From Paenibacillus sinopodophylli (GTDB taxonomy: Bacteria > Bacillota > Bacilli > Paenibacillales > Paenibacillaceae): 64,000 bases of DNA. The stretch is from contig NZ_VDBO01000011.1 in NCBI RefSeq assembly GCF_005930355.1, positions 86,553 through 150,552 of the forward strand. The letters run 5' to 3'. The notes beneath the pieces were generated by a model. The model was given only the letters and a program-made list of their open reading frames with translations. It made no database searches and was not told the origin of the DNA. Of this stretch, positions 1-8,449 are shown piece by piece; positions within the stretch are counted from its first letter, which is position 1, and every line of letters begins with the position of its first letter. Made by a program: the position numbers and the translations under genes.

Positions 1-2109
1 GGAGAATGCTTTCGTGAGCTGTCCGTTAATGGGGAAATGGTCTCCCAGAATCGGATATATGGAACGGCTCCCGAGCGCTATATGGATGTTTTCCTGAACG
101 AAGGGGATAACCTGCTCATTATCGATGTATCGGGCAGCCTCCACGCCGGCAAGCTGCAGCTCGGCATATACGGAGAAGAAACCGGGGAATTGTCATTCGC
201 TGCCCCTTCAGAGCTGCAAGCTGATCATTCTGCATCAACCTTCTTCCGGATCGGCCCATTCGATGCGATCATTCCGATTGATCATCAGCCCGTTCGAGCG
301 CTCGATTGGAATCATCCGACCTATCTTGAATTGCTCGGTGCGCTGAAACGACCGGAGGATTTGAAGCGGTACGGAAATTGGATAAGCCCCATTAATCCGA
401 AGTACGTGTCCGAGGTCGATGTGTTCGCGCTAAGTGTTTGGCGGAAAGAAAATGTGAAATTTGCCGTTCCCGCACAGCTTCAGAACGCTATCATTCCGAA
501 TACGGAGGCGGGTATCGTGCCCGTATTCGAAGGCTGCGATACCGAGGTTCTGTTCGATCTAGGCAAGGAATATTCCGGGTATCTATCATTTGAAGTCGAG
601 GCGGAAGCTGGAACGATACTTGACTGGTACGGATTCGAATACCTATCTGGACAGTACCGACAGGATACGTTCGATCTAGATCATACGCTCCGTTACGTAT
701 GCCATGAAGGCAGACAAGTGTATGAGACACCTATTCGCCGTGGCTTCCGTTACTTGGCGTTGACGGTGCGCGGTGCAAAGGCACCAGTGCGTATTTATGG
801 CGTGACCTTTATTCAGAGCAACTATCCGATGGCCGAAATCGGGCGGTTTGAATGCTCGGACACACTACTGAACGACATCTGGGAAATAAGCCGGCATACG
901 ACAAAGCTGTGCATGGAAGACACGTTCGTTGATTGCCCGGCGTATGAACAAACCTTCTGGGTTGGCGACAGCCGCAACGAAGCGCTTGTAAGCAATTACT
1001 TGTATGGGGTGCAGGATATTCTGAAGCGTTGCTTACGACTTGTCCCAGGCTCCAAGCACCAGTCGCCGCTTTATGCGAACCAAGTGCCGAGCGGCTGGAG
1101 CAGCGTGATTCCGAATTGGACGTTCTTCTGGGCAATTGCTTGTGCGGAATATTACGAACAGACCGGGGATGAAGCGTTCGCGGTGGAGATGTATGACGCT
1201 ATTCGGTACACGGCGGAGCATTATTTGCTCAAGATTGACGAACGCGGCTTGTTTAATGTAGAAGGCTGGAACATGCTGGATTGGTCGCCAATCGACCAGC
1301 CGAACGACGGTATCGTCACGCATCAGAACATGTTCTTGGTTCGGACGTTATATGTAGCTGCACAGATGGGGAGGATTGCGAAGGATGAGGGAGGCGCTGC
1401 GAAATTCGAAGCAGCGGCTAACGGTCTTGCGCGTGCAATCAATGAGCAGCTATGGGATGAAGACAAGAAGGCATATATTGATTGTATCCATGCGGATGGT
1501 CGTCGCTCCGACAGCCTTAGCATACATTCGCAGGTCGTAGCCTCACTTACGGGAGTCGCTGAGGGAGAACGCAAGCAGATAATCGACGCTTATCTCGTTC
1601 AGCCTCCGGAACACTTCGTGCAAATCGGCAGTCCGTTTATGTCTTTCTTCTATTATGAGGCGCTGGCCAAGCTGGGTGAGGTTCGTCTCATCTTGGACGA
1701 TATCCGCCACCACTATGGCATGATGATCCGTCATGGCGCGACTACATGCTGGGAGCAATATCCGAATTTCCTCGAGAATCGGGCTAATCCGGATATGCTA
1801 AGCCGCAGTCACTGCCATGCGTGGTCATCTGCGCCGGCCTATTTCTTAGGTCGTGAGTTGCTTGGCGTGAGGAGCTTGACGACGGGCTGGACCGAAGTTG
1901 AAATTGCACCTGCCCCATGCGGACTAACATGGGCGAAGGGCAGTGTTCCGCACCCTGCAGGCGGGCGAATTGACGTTTCATGGACCGCTGATGAGAGTAA
2001 CCGGACGATGCAGCTTAATGTGTCCTATCCGGAAGGTATGGTGGCTCGTTTCCGGCTGCCGGAAGGTTATACCGGATCAATTACGGAAATGAAGCTGGGA
2101 ATTATATAA
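1..2109 (+). CDS. Alpha-L-rhamnosidase, GH78 (5' end outside window)
   Basis: Hydrolyses terminal alpha-L-rhamnose from glycans or glycosides by inversion. The reading frame is open from base 1, so the true start lies upstream; the first ATG in the window is at 37, inside the protein. Visible from there: beta-sandwich regions over roughly the first 270 residues, then the (alpha/alpha)6 catalytic barrel opened by DCPAYEQTFWVGDSRNE (general-acid region, the family's D-C-P-x-x-E...W-x-G-D signature). The TTCWEQYPNF segment carries the expected second catalytic Glu, SRSHCHAWSSAPAYF is the conserved late barrel motif, and a C-terminal beta domain follows. No signal peptide can be judged because the N-terminus is missing. 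A strong terminator follows at once, so it ends its own transcript. The family call is firm; the substrate is not known. Confidence 0.9.
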   Translation, partial: GECFRELSVNGEMVSQNRIYGTAPERYMDVFLNEGDNLLIIDVSGSLHAGKLQLGIYGEETGELSFAAPSELQADHSASTFFRIGPFDAIIPIDHQPVRALDWNHPTYLELLGALKRPEDLKRYGNWISPINPKYVSEVDVFALSVWRKENVKFAVPAQLQNAIIPNTEAGIVPVFEGCDTEVLFDLGKEYSGYLSFEVEAEAGTILDWYGFEYLSGQYRQDTFDLDHTLRYVCHEGRQVYETPIRRGFRYLALTVRGAKAPVRIYGVTFIQSNYPMAEIGRFECSDTLLNDIWEISRHTTKLCMEDTFVDCPAYEQTFWVGDSRNEALVSNYLYGVQDILKRCLRLVPGSKHQSPLYANQVPSGWSSVIPNWTFFWAIACAEYYEQTGDEAFAVEMYDAIRYTAEHYLLKIDERGLFNVEGWNMLDWSPIDQPNDGIVTHQNMFLVRTLYVAAQMGRIAKDEGGAAKFEAAANGLARAINEQLWDEDKKAYIDCIHADGRRSDSLSIHSQVVASLTGVAEGERKQIIDAYLVQPPEHFVQIGSPFMSFFYYEALAKLGEVRLILDDIRHHYGMMIRHGATTCWEQYPNFLENRANPDMLSRSHCHAWSSAPAYFLGRELLGVRSLTTGWTEVEIAPAPCGLTWAKGSVPHPAGGRIDVSWTADESNRTMQLNVSYPEGMVARFRLPEGYTGSITEMKLGII

Positions 2110-2129
2110 GCTTAGCTATGTTATTAATG

Positions 2130-2173
2130 AAGAGAGGCTCCAAGGCTGCAATTGCCTTGGAGCCTCTCTTTTC
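2130..2173 (+). terminator. Rho-independent terminator after the rhamnosidase
   Basis: Near-perfect 15-bp stem (GAGAGGCTCCAAGGC pairing with GCCTTGGAGCCTCTC), a short TGCAATT loop and a T-run. It separates the rhamnosidase from the next operon. Confidence 0.93.
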
Positions 2174-2278
2174 GTTTTGATCCTTGTGCTTGTCTTCTCC
2201 GATTTCTCCTGTGTTTGGCGGATAGGAGGGTAAGGAAGCGGACGTATCCAACAATCATTATTTTATTTAAAATACCTC

Positions 2279-2325
2279 TTGAATGTATCAGTGACACGTA
2301 ATAGTATTAAATGTATCAGAACATA
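2279..2325 (+). promoter_or_regulatory. Promoter with repressor-type palindrome for the 2.36-6.09 kb operon
   Basis: A -35-like TTGAAT (2279-2284) and -10-like TAGTAT (2302-2307) are exactly 17 bp apart. Between them lies TGTATCAGTGACACG (2284-2298), close to the palindrome TGTATCA-N-TGATACA. A second half site, ATGTATCAG, starts at 2311, 28 bp after the first copy. The same palindrome sits just downstream of the -10 of the GntR/LacI-type regulator gene at 6171-6185. I infer an operator bound by that regulator; binding is not shown by sequence alone. Confidence 0.65.
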
Positions 2326-2359
2326 CCAATTAGGATCAATCGATCAGAGGAGTGTCGGA

Positions 2360-3259
2360 ATGGCCAATTTAAATCTAGGAATCAATCTTGGTTTTGCAAT
2401 CAACAAGTACGTTGAGCCAGAAGTGTGGACGCGTATTGTAGCTGAAGATCTTGGGATCAAGTATGTTCAATTCGTCGCTGATTTACTAAACGTCTTTCTA
2501 CCTCCCGACATTGTGGACCGTCAGGTTGAGAGGATCAATACATGTACACAGAAGCATGATCTTGCGATCACGAGTACGTTTACGAGTGTATTCACGCGTG
2601 TTAACCACTTCATGCATCCGGATGCAGATACCCGCAAAGCGTGGCTGAATTGGTTTAAGCGATTCGCTGACATCTCTGTTCAGATGGGAGCGAGAACGAC
2701 AGGCAGCCACTTCGGAATACTCACCTTTGCTGATTATGACGATGTTCGGCGCAGGGAATATATGATCGAAGAAGGGATCAAGAATTGGCAGGAGCTTAGC
2801 TGGTACTGTAAGGAGCTCGGTATGGAATATTTGAATTTCGAGCCGATGTCTATTCCGCGGGAAATGGCGAATACGGTCGAGGATACCAAGGAGCTGCTGG
2901 CGAGATTAAACGATGGTGCCGGAATTCCGTTCAAGGTATGTCTGGACGTAGGGCACGCTCCCCATCCGAATGATCGTGATCCATACCGGTGGGTTAGGGA
3001 GCTTGGCAGCGTCTCGCCAATCATCCATATCCAGCAAACCGAGAAGGACCACAGTCGGCATTGGCCATTCACGGAAGAATACAATAAGCTTGGCATCATT
3101 CATGGTGAGCCATTAATCGAAGCTATTGAACAATCGGGTGCAACCGATGCGGAAATTATATTCGAGCTCTCCCATCGGGAGGCGTGGTCGACCGAATTCA
3201 GAATTATCCAGGATCACGTAGAGTCGGTAAACTACTGGCGCCAGTTTATTAAGAACTAA
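2360..3259 (+). CDS. Sugar-phosphate isomerase/epimerase-like TIM-barrel protein
   Basis: Belongs to the xylose-isomerase-like TIM-barrel superfamily (AP endonuclease 2 fold), whose members isomerise or epimerise ketoses and sugar phosphates using a divalent metal. The conserved late segments are present: LNFEPMSIPRE with a metal-type Glu, KVCLDVGHAPHPNDRDPY with Asp and His, HIQQTEKDHSRHWPF, and a closing EIIFELSHRE. The frame extends up to 2279, but that ATG would lie inside the promoter and operator; ATG 2360, preceded by AGAGGAG, is the better start and gives 299 residues. It is first in an operon with two dehydrogenases and an epimerase, so it probably handles an intermediate of the same sugar route. 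The exact substrate is not readable. Confidence 0.8.
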   Translation: MANLNLGINLGFAINKYVEPEVWTRIVAEDLGIKYVQFVADLLNVFLPPDIVDRQVERINTCTQKHDLAITSTFTSVFTRVNHFMHPDADTRKAWLNWFKRFADISVQMGARTTGSHFGILTFADYDDVRRREYMIEEGIKNWQELSWYCKELGMEYLNFEPMSIPREMANTVEDTKELLARLNDGAGIPFKVCLDVGHAPHPNDRDPYRWVRELGSVSPIIHIQQTEKDHSRHWPFTEEYNKLGIIHGEPLIEAIEQSGATDAEIIFELSHREAWSTEFRIIQDHVESVNYWRQFIKN

Positions 3260-3290
3260 GCAGCACGGATAACAGATTGGAGGGGGAAGG

Positions 3291-4361
3291 ATGAAGGGCT
3301 GTGTACTGCACGGACTCGGAGATTTGCGAGTGGAGGAAGTCGATACTCCTACGCCCAAAGAGGGCGAAGTGCTTCTGCAGATCAAAGCATGCGGGGTGTG
3401 CGGATCTGACATTCCACGAGTATTCACCAAGGGAACCTACCGTTTCCCGACAATACCCGGGCATGAATTCTCAGGGCTAGTCGTACAAGCGGGAGAAGGC
3501 GTCGATCCCAGCTGGATTGGAAGAAGAGCAGCAGCCTTTCCTTTGCTGCCTTGTCGCAAATGTGCTTCTTGCGAGATCGGCGAATTCGCCCAGTGCGAGG
3601 ACTACGATTACATGGGTTCGCGGCGGGATGGTGCTTTTGCGGAATTTATCTGCATCCCGATATGGAATTTGGTCGCTGCGCCCGATACGCTGTCCTATGA
3701 GGAATTGGCTATGGTTGAGCCGGCGGCAGTAGCCGTTCATGCTTTGCTGCAAGCTGGAATTGGCATCGGCGATCAGGTTCTGATCAGCGGAGCAGGTCCA
3801 ATCGGCATGATGCTGGCATTGTGGGCCCGAGCCTGGGGGGCATCCCGTGTATTGCTCGCGGATATTGATCCGGCTAAGCTTGATTTTGCCGTAGATCAGG
3901 GGTTTCCGGATGTATGCAATCCCTTGCAGGTCGATATCAAGAAGTGGGCATACGGGCTGACAGGACGAGGCGTAGATGTAGCGGTAGAAGGAGCCGGAAG
4001 CCCGGTTTCATGGGAGAATTGTCTAAAGTCGACCCGGAACTTTGGTAAGGTAGTGTTGATGGGCAATCCAACAGGGGGCATGAGCCTGACGCAGGATGGC
4101 TATTGGGAAATTCTCCGCAAACAGCTTACGCTAAGCGGTACTTGGAATTCTTCCTATGCGGACATTCCAAGGAACGAATGGAAGCTAGCCGTCGACTATA
4201 TGGCAGCGGGCAAGCTGGATGTGAAACCACTCATTAGCCATAAGCTTGCGCTTGAGGAAATCTATGAGGGAATGGTTATGATGCGTGACCGTAAAGGCTT
4301 CTTTAACAAAGTCATGTATGTCAATTCTAACGAGTCAATGAAGGTGGGAGAGGATAAATGA
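3291..4361 (+). CDS. Zinc-dependent alcohol/polyol dehydrogenase (MDR, GatD/sorbitol-type)
   Basis: Cytoplasmic NAD(P)-dependent oxidation of a sugar alcohol or secondary alcohol. The N-terminal GroES-like domain has catalytic-zinc motifs CGVCGSD and GHEFSG. A structural-zinc lobe has four cysteines (PCRKCASCEIGEFAQCED). The Rossmann domain contains SGAGPIGMM. Its 356 residues fit galactitol-1-phosphate or sorbitol dehydrogenase-like enzymes. A strong GGAGGGGGAAGG ribosome site precedes ATG 3291. It starts 31 bp after the TIM-barrel gene, and its stop overlaps the start of the next dehydrogenase (ATGATG at 4358), indicating translational coupling. The substrate is inferred only from the operon (two dehydrogenases, two epimerase-type proteins, no kinase). 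Confidence 0.85.
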   Translation: MKGCVLHGLGDLRVEEVDTPTPKEGEVLLQIKACGVCGSDIPRVFTKGTYRFPTIPGHEFSGLVVQAGEGVDPSWIGRRAAAFPLLPCRKCASCEIGEFAQCEDYDYMGSRRDGAFAEFICIPIWNLVAAPDTLSYEELAMVEPAAVAVHALLQAGIGIGDQVLISGAGPIGMMLALWARAWGASRVLLADIDPAKLDFAVDQGFPDVCNPLQVDIKKWAYGLTGRGVDVAVEGAGSPVSWENCLKSTRNFGKVVLMGNPTGGMSLTQDGYWEILRKQLTLSGTWNSSYADIPRNEWKLAVDYMAAGKLDVKPLISHKLALEEIYEGMVMMRDRKGFFNKVMYVNSNESMKVGEDK

Positions 4362-5398
4362 TGAAGGCAGCTGTTTTAGAGCAATTGGAGCAAATGGTCG
4401 TACAGGAAGTGGAAAGACCATCCGTAGATGGGGACAGTATTCTAATGAAGGTCGAAGCTGTAGGTATTTGCGGTTCGGATATCCGGATATTCCGCCATGG
4501 GAATAACAGGGTGACGCTTCCTCAAGTGCTGGGGCATGAATCTGCGGGGCGAATTGTTGAACTAGGCTCGAATGTAACCAAGTTCAAAATCGGAGATCGA
4601 ATTTCTCTCGGCGCAGACGTACCTTGCGGGGAATGTATCTTCTGCGAGGCTGGAATCGGCAACAATTGTCAGATCAATTACGCTATGGGCTACCAATTCG
4701 CGGGCAGCTTCGCAGAATATGTGCTTCTGAACAAGACAATGGTAAATTTCGGTCCGATCCACAAAATCCCGGATCATATCTCCTATGAGGAGGCCGCTTT
4801 GGCCGAACCGCTTGCCTGCGTTCTAAATGCCTTGGAGCTATCGAACATTAAGCTGGGGGATTCAGTCGTTGTAATCGGTGCAGGCCCAATCGGCTGCATG
4901 ATTATAGAGGTTGCAAAGCTGATGGGGGCCACGAAGGTGATCCTCGTACAACGTTCCAGACCCCGATTGGAGATGGCTAAGCAGTTCGGTGCACATGCTT
5001 ATATCTGTTCATCCGAGGAGAACGCCATCGAACGGGTATTGGAGGAAACGGGCGGACTCGGAGCAGACGTGGTCATCACTTCGAACCCGTCGCCGGAAGC
5101 ACAGGTGGATGCGATCTATATGGCGAAAAATCGCGCACGGGTGAACTTCTTCGGCGGTTTGCCTAAGGGGAAATCGATGGTTACGCTAGATACCAATATT
5201 ATTCATTACAAAGAGCTATTCGTTCACGGGGCGCACGGTTCCTTGCCTGCACATCATCAGAAAGCCATTGATTTAATCGGCTCCGGCGTAATGGATATGA
5301 AACGTTATATTTCTCATCGGTATCCCCTTGATGAGATCAACCAAGCGATAAGCGCGGCAGAAGAGCATGTCGGAATGCGGGTTATCGTGCAACCGTAA
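4358..5398 (+). CDS. Second zinc-dependent alcohol dehydrogenase (MDR family)
   Basis: A paralogue of the preceding gene: GICGSDIR and GHESAG for catalytic zinc, PCGECIFCEAGIGNNC for structural zinc, and VIGAGPIGCM in the Rossmann fold, 346 residues. It overlaps the upstream stop codon; either ATG of the ATGATG pair could initiate. Two non-identical polyol dehydrogenases in tandem suggest sequential oxidation and reduction that interconverts a sugar through its alcohol or keto form, which would fit the epimerase-type genes on both sides. That is inference. The NAD versus NADP preference was not decided. Confidence 0.85.
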   Translation: MMKAAVLEQLEQMVVQEVERPSVDGDSILMKVEAVGICGSDIRIFRHGNNRVTLPQVLGHESAGRIVELGSNVTKFKIGDRISLGADVPCGECIFCEAGIGNNCQINYAMGYQFAGSFAEYVLLNKTMVNFGPIHKIPDHISYEEAALAEPLACVLNALELSNIKLGDSVVVIGAGPIGCMIIEVAKLMGATKVILVQRSRPRLEMAKQFGAHAYICSSEENAIERVLEETGGLGADVVITSNPSPEAQVDAIYMAKNRARVNFFGGLPKGKSMVTLDTNIIHYKELFVHGAHGSLPAHHQKAIDLIGSGVMDMKRYISHRYPLDEINQAISAAEEHVGMRVIVQP

Positions 5399-5424
5399 GC
5401 CTTAATAACTAAGGAGGTGCAGGT

Positions 5425-6090
5425 ATGGGAGGCAGAATATCGCCGTCTATCATGTGCGCGGATTTCAGAAATTTGGAGACAACGATAAGAGCCTTGGAGC
5501 GCGCACAGGTTGATTATTTACACGTGGACATTATGGATGGCAGCTTTGTTCCTAATTTCACCCTCGGTCCAGACTTTATGAACAGTGTCAGAGAGATGAC
5601 GGGCATTCCGCTTGATATTCACCTGATGATCAACCGGCCAGAGGATTTTCTTCCGATCTTCGCGATTCGTCCCGGCGATATCGTATCGGTCCATCAGGAA
5701 GCCACGATTCATCTGCAACGAACGCTTCAGCAAATTAGGGACAAGGGGGCCAAGGTTTCGGTCGCGCTTAATCCTTCCACACCGATTTATACGCTTGACG
5801 ATATTCTCGACGATATCGATATCGTATTGATTATGACGGTTAATCCGGGATTCGCAGGACAGAAGCTTGTGCCTGCCACTCTAGGAAAGATCCATAAATT
5901 GAAGCAATATCTGCAACAATCCGGACATTCGCATATTGAGATTGAGGTAGATGGCAACGTAAGCTGTGAGAATGCGCAAAAGATGCGCTTGGCGGGCGCA
6001 GATATATTCGTGGCAGGCACCTCGAGTATTTTTAAGAAGGATCAGGATTTATACGAATTGACGGAGAAGTTCCGCGCGTATATTACTTGA
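5425..6090 (+). CDS. Ribulose-phosphate 3-epimerase family protein
   Basis: A (beta/alpha)8 enzyme that epimerises C3 of a ketose phosphate with two acid/base Asp residues and a metal. Family motifs appear in order: SPSIMCADF, HVDIMDGSFVPN (metal His and catalytic Asp), DIHLMI, VALNPSTP, MTVNPGFAGQ, EVDGNVS (second catalytic Asp) and GTSSIF for phosphate binding. Length 221 is normal. A perfect AAGGAGGTG site precedes ATG 5425. Because it is the last gene of a dedicated sugar operon, it may be an AlsE-like (allulose-6-phosphate) or other specialised epimerase rather than the housekeeping pentose-phosphate enzyme. The operon contains no sugar kinase, so the phosphorylating step must lie elsewhere. 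Confidence 0.85.
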   Translation: MGGRISPSIMCADFRNLETTIRALERAQVDYLHVDIMDGSFVPNFTLGPDFMNSVREMTGIPLDIHLMINRPEDFLPIFAIRPGDIVSVHQEATIHLQRTLQQIRDKGAKVSVALNPSTPIYTLDDILDDIDIVLIMTVNPGFAGQKLVPATLGKIHKLKQYLQQSGHSHIEIEVDGNVSCENAQKMRLAGADIFVAGTSSIFKKDQDLYELTEKFRAYIT

Positions 6091-6141
6091 GGTAATAAGC
6101 ATATTTGGAAGCGGATATGCGGACAAGTTGCTGCAATTGCG

Positions 6142-6185
6142 TTGATTAGTCGATCCAGATGCATTATGTTAGTATCAGTGATACA
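6142..6185 (+). promoter_or_regulatory. Promoter and palindromic operator of the GntR/LacI-type regulator
   Basis: TTGATT (6142-6147), 17 bp, TATGTT (6165-6170), then AGTATCAGTGATACA (6171-6185). The core GTATCA-S-TGATAC is a perfect palindrome except for its centre base. Its position immediately after the -10 suits autorepression. It matches the element inside the promoter at 2279-2307. Confidence 0.65.
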
Positions 6186-6208
6186 TTGCTGATGAAGGAT
6201 GAGCGGAT

Positions 6209-7345
6209 ATGAACAAAAACATAAAGGAACAGCTGACTAAAGGACCGATCGCGTTATATGAGCAAATGCGTCAGAAGGTAATGGCTTTAATTGTTGAAAG
6301 ACAATTGAAGCCCCATGACCCGGTTCCATCAGAGGGAGAGCTTGCCGATCTGTTTGGCGTAAGCCGAAGAACAAGTAAGCAGGCTCTCGAGCTTCTCGCC
6401 AAGGAAGGTATTCTCTATCGCTTGCCTCGGAGAGGGACTTTCCTTGCAGAGAATACGGAGACGATGCTTAAAGCTGCAGCTCTGTCAGGAATGTCGCTGG
6501 TGCCCCAGCAAGCGGTCGTCATTGTTGTTCCTATGCTGGATGAGTTTATTGGTTTGGCCGTTACTGCGTTCCTGCAGGAGGGGGCTTTCCATGGTTGGGA
6601 AGTGCTTATCCGAGTGACGGGTAATAATCTTGAGCAAGAGGACGCAATTCTGCGGGAGGTTAGCAGCGGGGGAAGGGTACGTGGTATTGTGCTATTCCCA
6701 GGCGAGCGGAGGATGTGCGGACAAGAGGTTTTACGGCTCCATCTGAACGATTTTCCAGTCGTTATTATCGACCGGGTGTTTCGTGAAGTAGACATTACGG
6801 CGATCTATCATGATCATTTTTTGGGTGCTTATGAGATGACCAAGTATTTAATCGACAAAGGACATCGGAATGTGGGTTTTATTTCTGAGCCGATCTCAGG
6901 CATTATGAGCAGGGAAGACCGCTACTATGGATTTATTCAAGCTCAGCTTGATGCCGAAATCCCCTTTATGAGCAATGCCATCATCTCGGATTGGGATAAC
7001 GAACAAAAGGATTCTAGCAGATTGGCTCTTTTTTTCGAGCAGAACCCAGACATGACGGCTCTATTCTGTTCGAATGATTTAGTCGCCATACAAGTGATGA
7101 ATATTGCCGAACAATTAGGTCGTAAAATTCCGGAAGACTTATCTGTAGTCGGGTTTACAGACCTGATGATTTCCAGAGTAAGTAGAGTTTCGCTAACGAC
7201 CGTAATGAAATCTCCAGAACAATTAGGCCAAAAAGCTTTCGGTTTACTCCTGCAGAAGATGGCCTCAGAGGGTAGCCGAATTGAAAGCGTTAAGCTTCCT
7301 ACACAGATTATTGAACGTGGAAGTGTTCGACAAGTGAACGTGTAG
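6209..7345 (+). CDS. GntR-headed, LacI-type sugar-responsive repressor (AraR-like architecture)
   Basis: The N-terminal winged helix of GntR type covers residues ~10-78 (PSEGELADLFGVSRRTSKQAL, then YRLPRRGTFLA). It is followed by a LacI/periplasmic-binding-protein effector domain (VIIDRVFREVDI, ALFCSNDLVAIQVMN, SVVGFTD). This is the arrangement of Bacillus AraR, which binds palindromic operators and releases them on sugar binding. At 378 residues it matches that family. It lies 118 bp after the sugar operon, with its own promoter and palindrome, and is closed by a terminator. The inferred targets are the operon at 2360-6090 and itself. The effector is unknown. Confidence 0.87.
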   Translation: MNKNIKEQLTKGPIALYEQMRQKVMALIVERQLKPHDPVPSEGELADLFGVSRRTSKQALELLAKEGILYRLPRRGTFLAENTETMLKAAALSGMSLVPQQAVVIVVPMLDEFIGLAVTAFLQEGAFHGWEVLIRVTGNNLEQEDAILREVSSGGRVRGIVLFPGERRMCGQEVLRLHLNDFPVVIIDRVFREVDITAIYHDHFLGAYEMTKYLIDKGHRNVGFISEPISGIMSREDRYYGFIQAQLDAEIPFMSNAIISDWDNEQKDSSRLALFFEQNPDMTALFCSNDLVAIQVMNIAEQLGRKIPEDLSVVGFTDLMISRVSRVSLTTVMKSPEQLGQKAFGLLLQKMASEGSRIESVKLPTQIIERGSVRQVNV

Positions 7346-7349
7346 TTAA

Positions 7350-7382
7350 CAAACCCGCCAATTCAACATGGCGGGTTTGTTG
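7350..7382 (+). terminator. Rho-independent terminator after the GntR/LacI regulator
   Basis: AAACCCGCC pairs with GGCGGGTTT across a ~10-nt loop, followed by TGTTGTTTG. Confidence 0.85.
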
Positions 7383-7459
7383 TTTGTATAGCTATAAATA
7401 CAATGGCTTATGAATTCAGCCAGATCGATTAACATGACCATTGCATGGGTTGCTCCCGA

Positions 7460-8449
7460 TCAAATCCAATCTAAAACAACGCCAAGCTTCGCCTGTTTCG
7501 AATCCAATATTAAATCCCATGCTTCCTTTGCCTGTTCGACAGGAAAGCGATGTGTAATAAGTGATGAGGTTTGAAGCCATCCTTCTGTGATCCCTCGCAA
7601 GGTCTCGTCCATATCTTCTTGGCTCCAGCCGGATGGACAATGCAAGGTAACCTTTTTGGTACGCAGCATTTGGATATCAATCCGGCCGTCCTCGCCGAGA
7701 AATCCAGCCGAAACTAAGTGACAGCCGTACTGCGCGAATGAAATTAATTCGGTTACCGTTGCTAATGACCCCACCGTATCTACTATGATCGAGAACGTAT
7801 CCCTGACATCCTGAAGGGCTTCCTCAATAGAGGATACTTTTGTATTTACTTTGCGAATACCTTCAGGAAGCAGGTTCAAGCGGTCATGATGTCTACCGAG
7901 TACAATGACATGAGCCCCGCGATGCATGAGCGTTTGGGCAGCCCATTGCCCAACCATTCCATCTCCAATAACGACTGCATAATCGCCCTTTTTAACGGGT
8001 GGACACATGCCGCAGCTATAACCAACCTGGGTCAATACGAGTCCTGAATAAGCAAGGGGATCCTTTTCAGCCGGCAGCTTCCATACCTGCCCTTTATGAG
8101 TGACAGCAGGACTGACATGTCCTCCAGTAGAGAAAAACATGTCATTAACATTACTTATCGTAGCAAAGACTCGATCGCCAACTGCAAAGTCCTGCACATC
8201 TTTTCCCAGTGAGGTGATTACGCCAACCTTCTGATACCCAGCTACTTGTGGAAAAGGAAGCGGATCACCCTCCCTGAACGGTGTTTCGCCATCGGTTCTC
8301 TCCCCACGGAGAAACGAGGACTCCGTTCCATTGCTAATCCAAGAATGCTCGACGTCTATCATAACCTCATCATCCTGTAGCGCGGGAATGCTGACATCTT
8401 GATAGGCTACCTTCAGTTTTTCAGTAAAAACGACCCCTTTTCCTATCAT
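7460..8449 (-). CDS. Zinc-less MDR dehydrogenase
   Basis: Medium-chain dehydrogenase/reductase with a GroES-like domain and a Rossmann domain (AVVIGDGMVGQWAAQ), 329 residues. The catalytic-zinc Cys position reads SNGTESSFLRG, and no four-cysteine structural-zinc lobe is present, so it should not be a classical zinc alcohol dehydrogenase; the N-terminal layout recalls the BchC-like MDR branch. Its ATG overlaps the stop of the upstream gene by 4 bp, so the two are translationally coupled and possibly act as one system. A divergent AraC regulator beyond the pair is the likely controller. The substrate is unknown, and a reductase or quinone-oxidoreductase role cannot be excluded. Confidence 0.75.
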   Translation of the reverse strand: MIGKGVVFTEKLKVAYQDVSIPALQDDEVMIDVEHSWISNGTESSFLRGERTDGETPFREGDPLPFPQVAGYQKVGVITSLGKDVQDFAVGDRVFATISNVNDMFFSTGGHVSPAVTHKGQVWKLPAEKDPLAYSGLVLTQVGYSCGMCPPVKKGDYAVVIGDGMVGQWAAQTLMHRGAHVIVLGRHHDRLNLLPEGIRKVNTKVSSIEEALQDVRDTFSIIVDTVGSLATVTELISFAQYGCHLVSAGFLGEDGRIDIQMLRTKKVTLHCPSGWSQEDMDETLRGITEGWLQTSSLITHRFPVEQAKEAWDLILDSKQAKLGVVLDWI

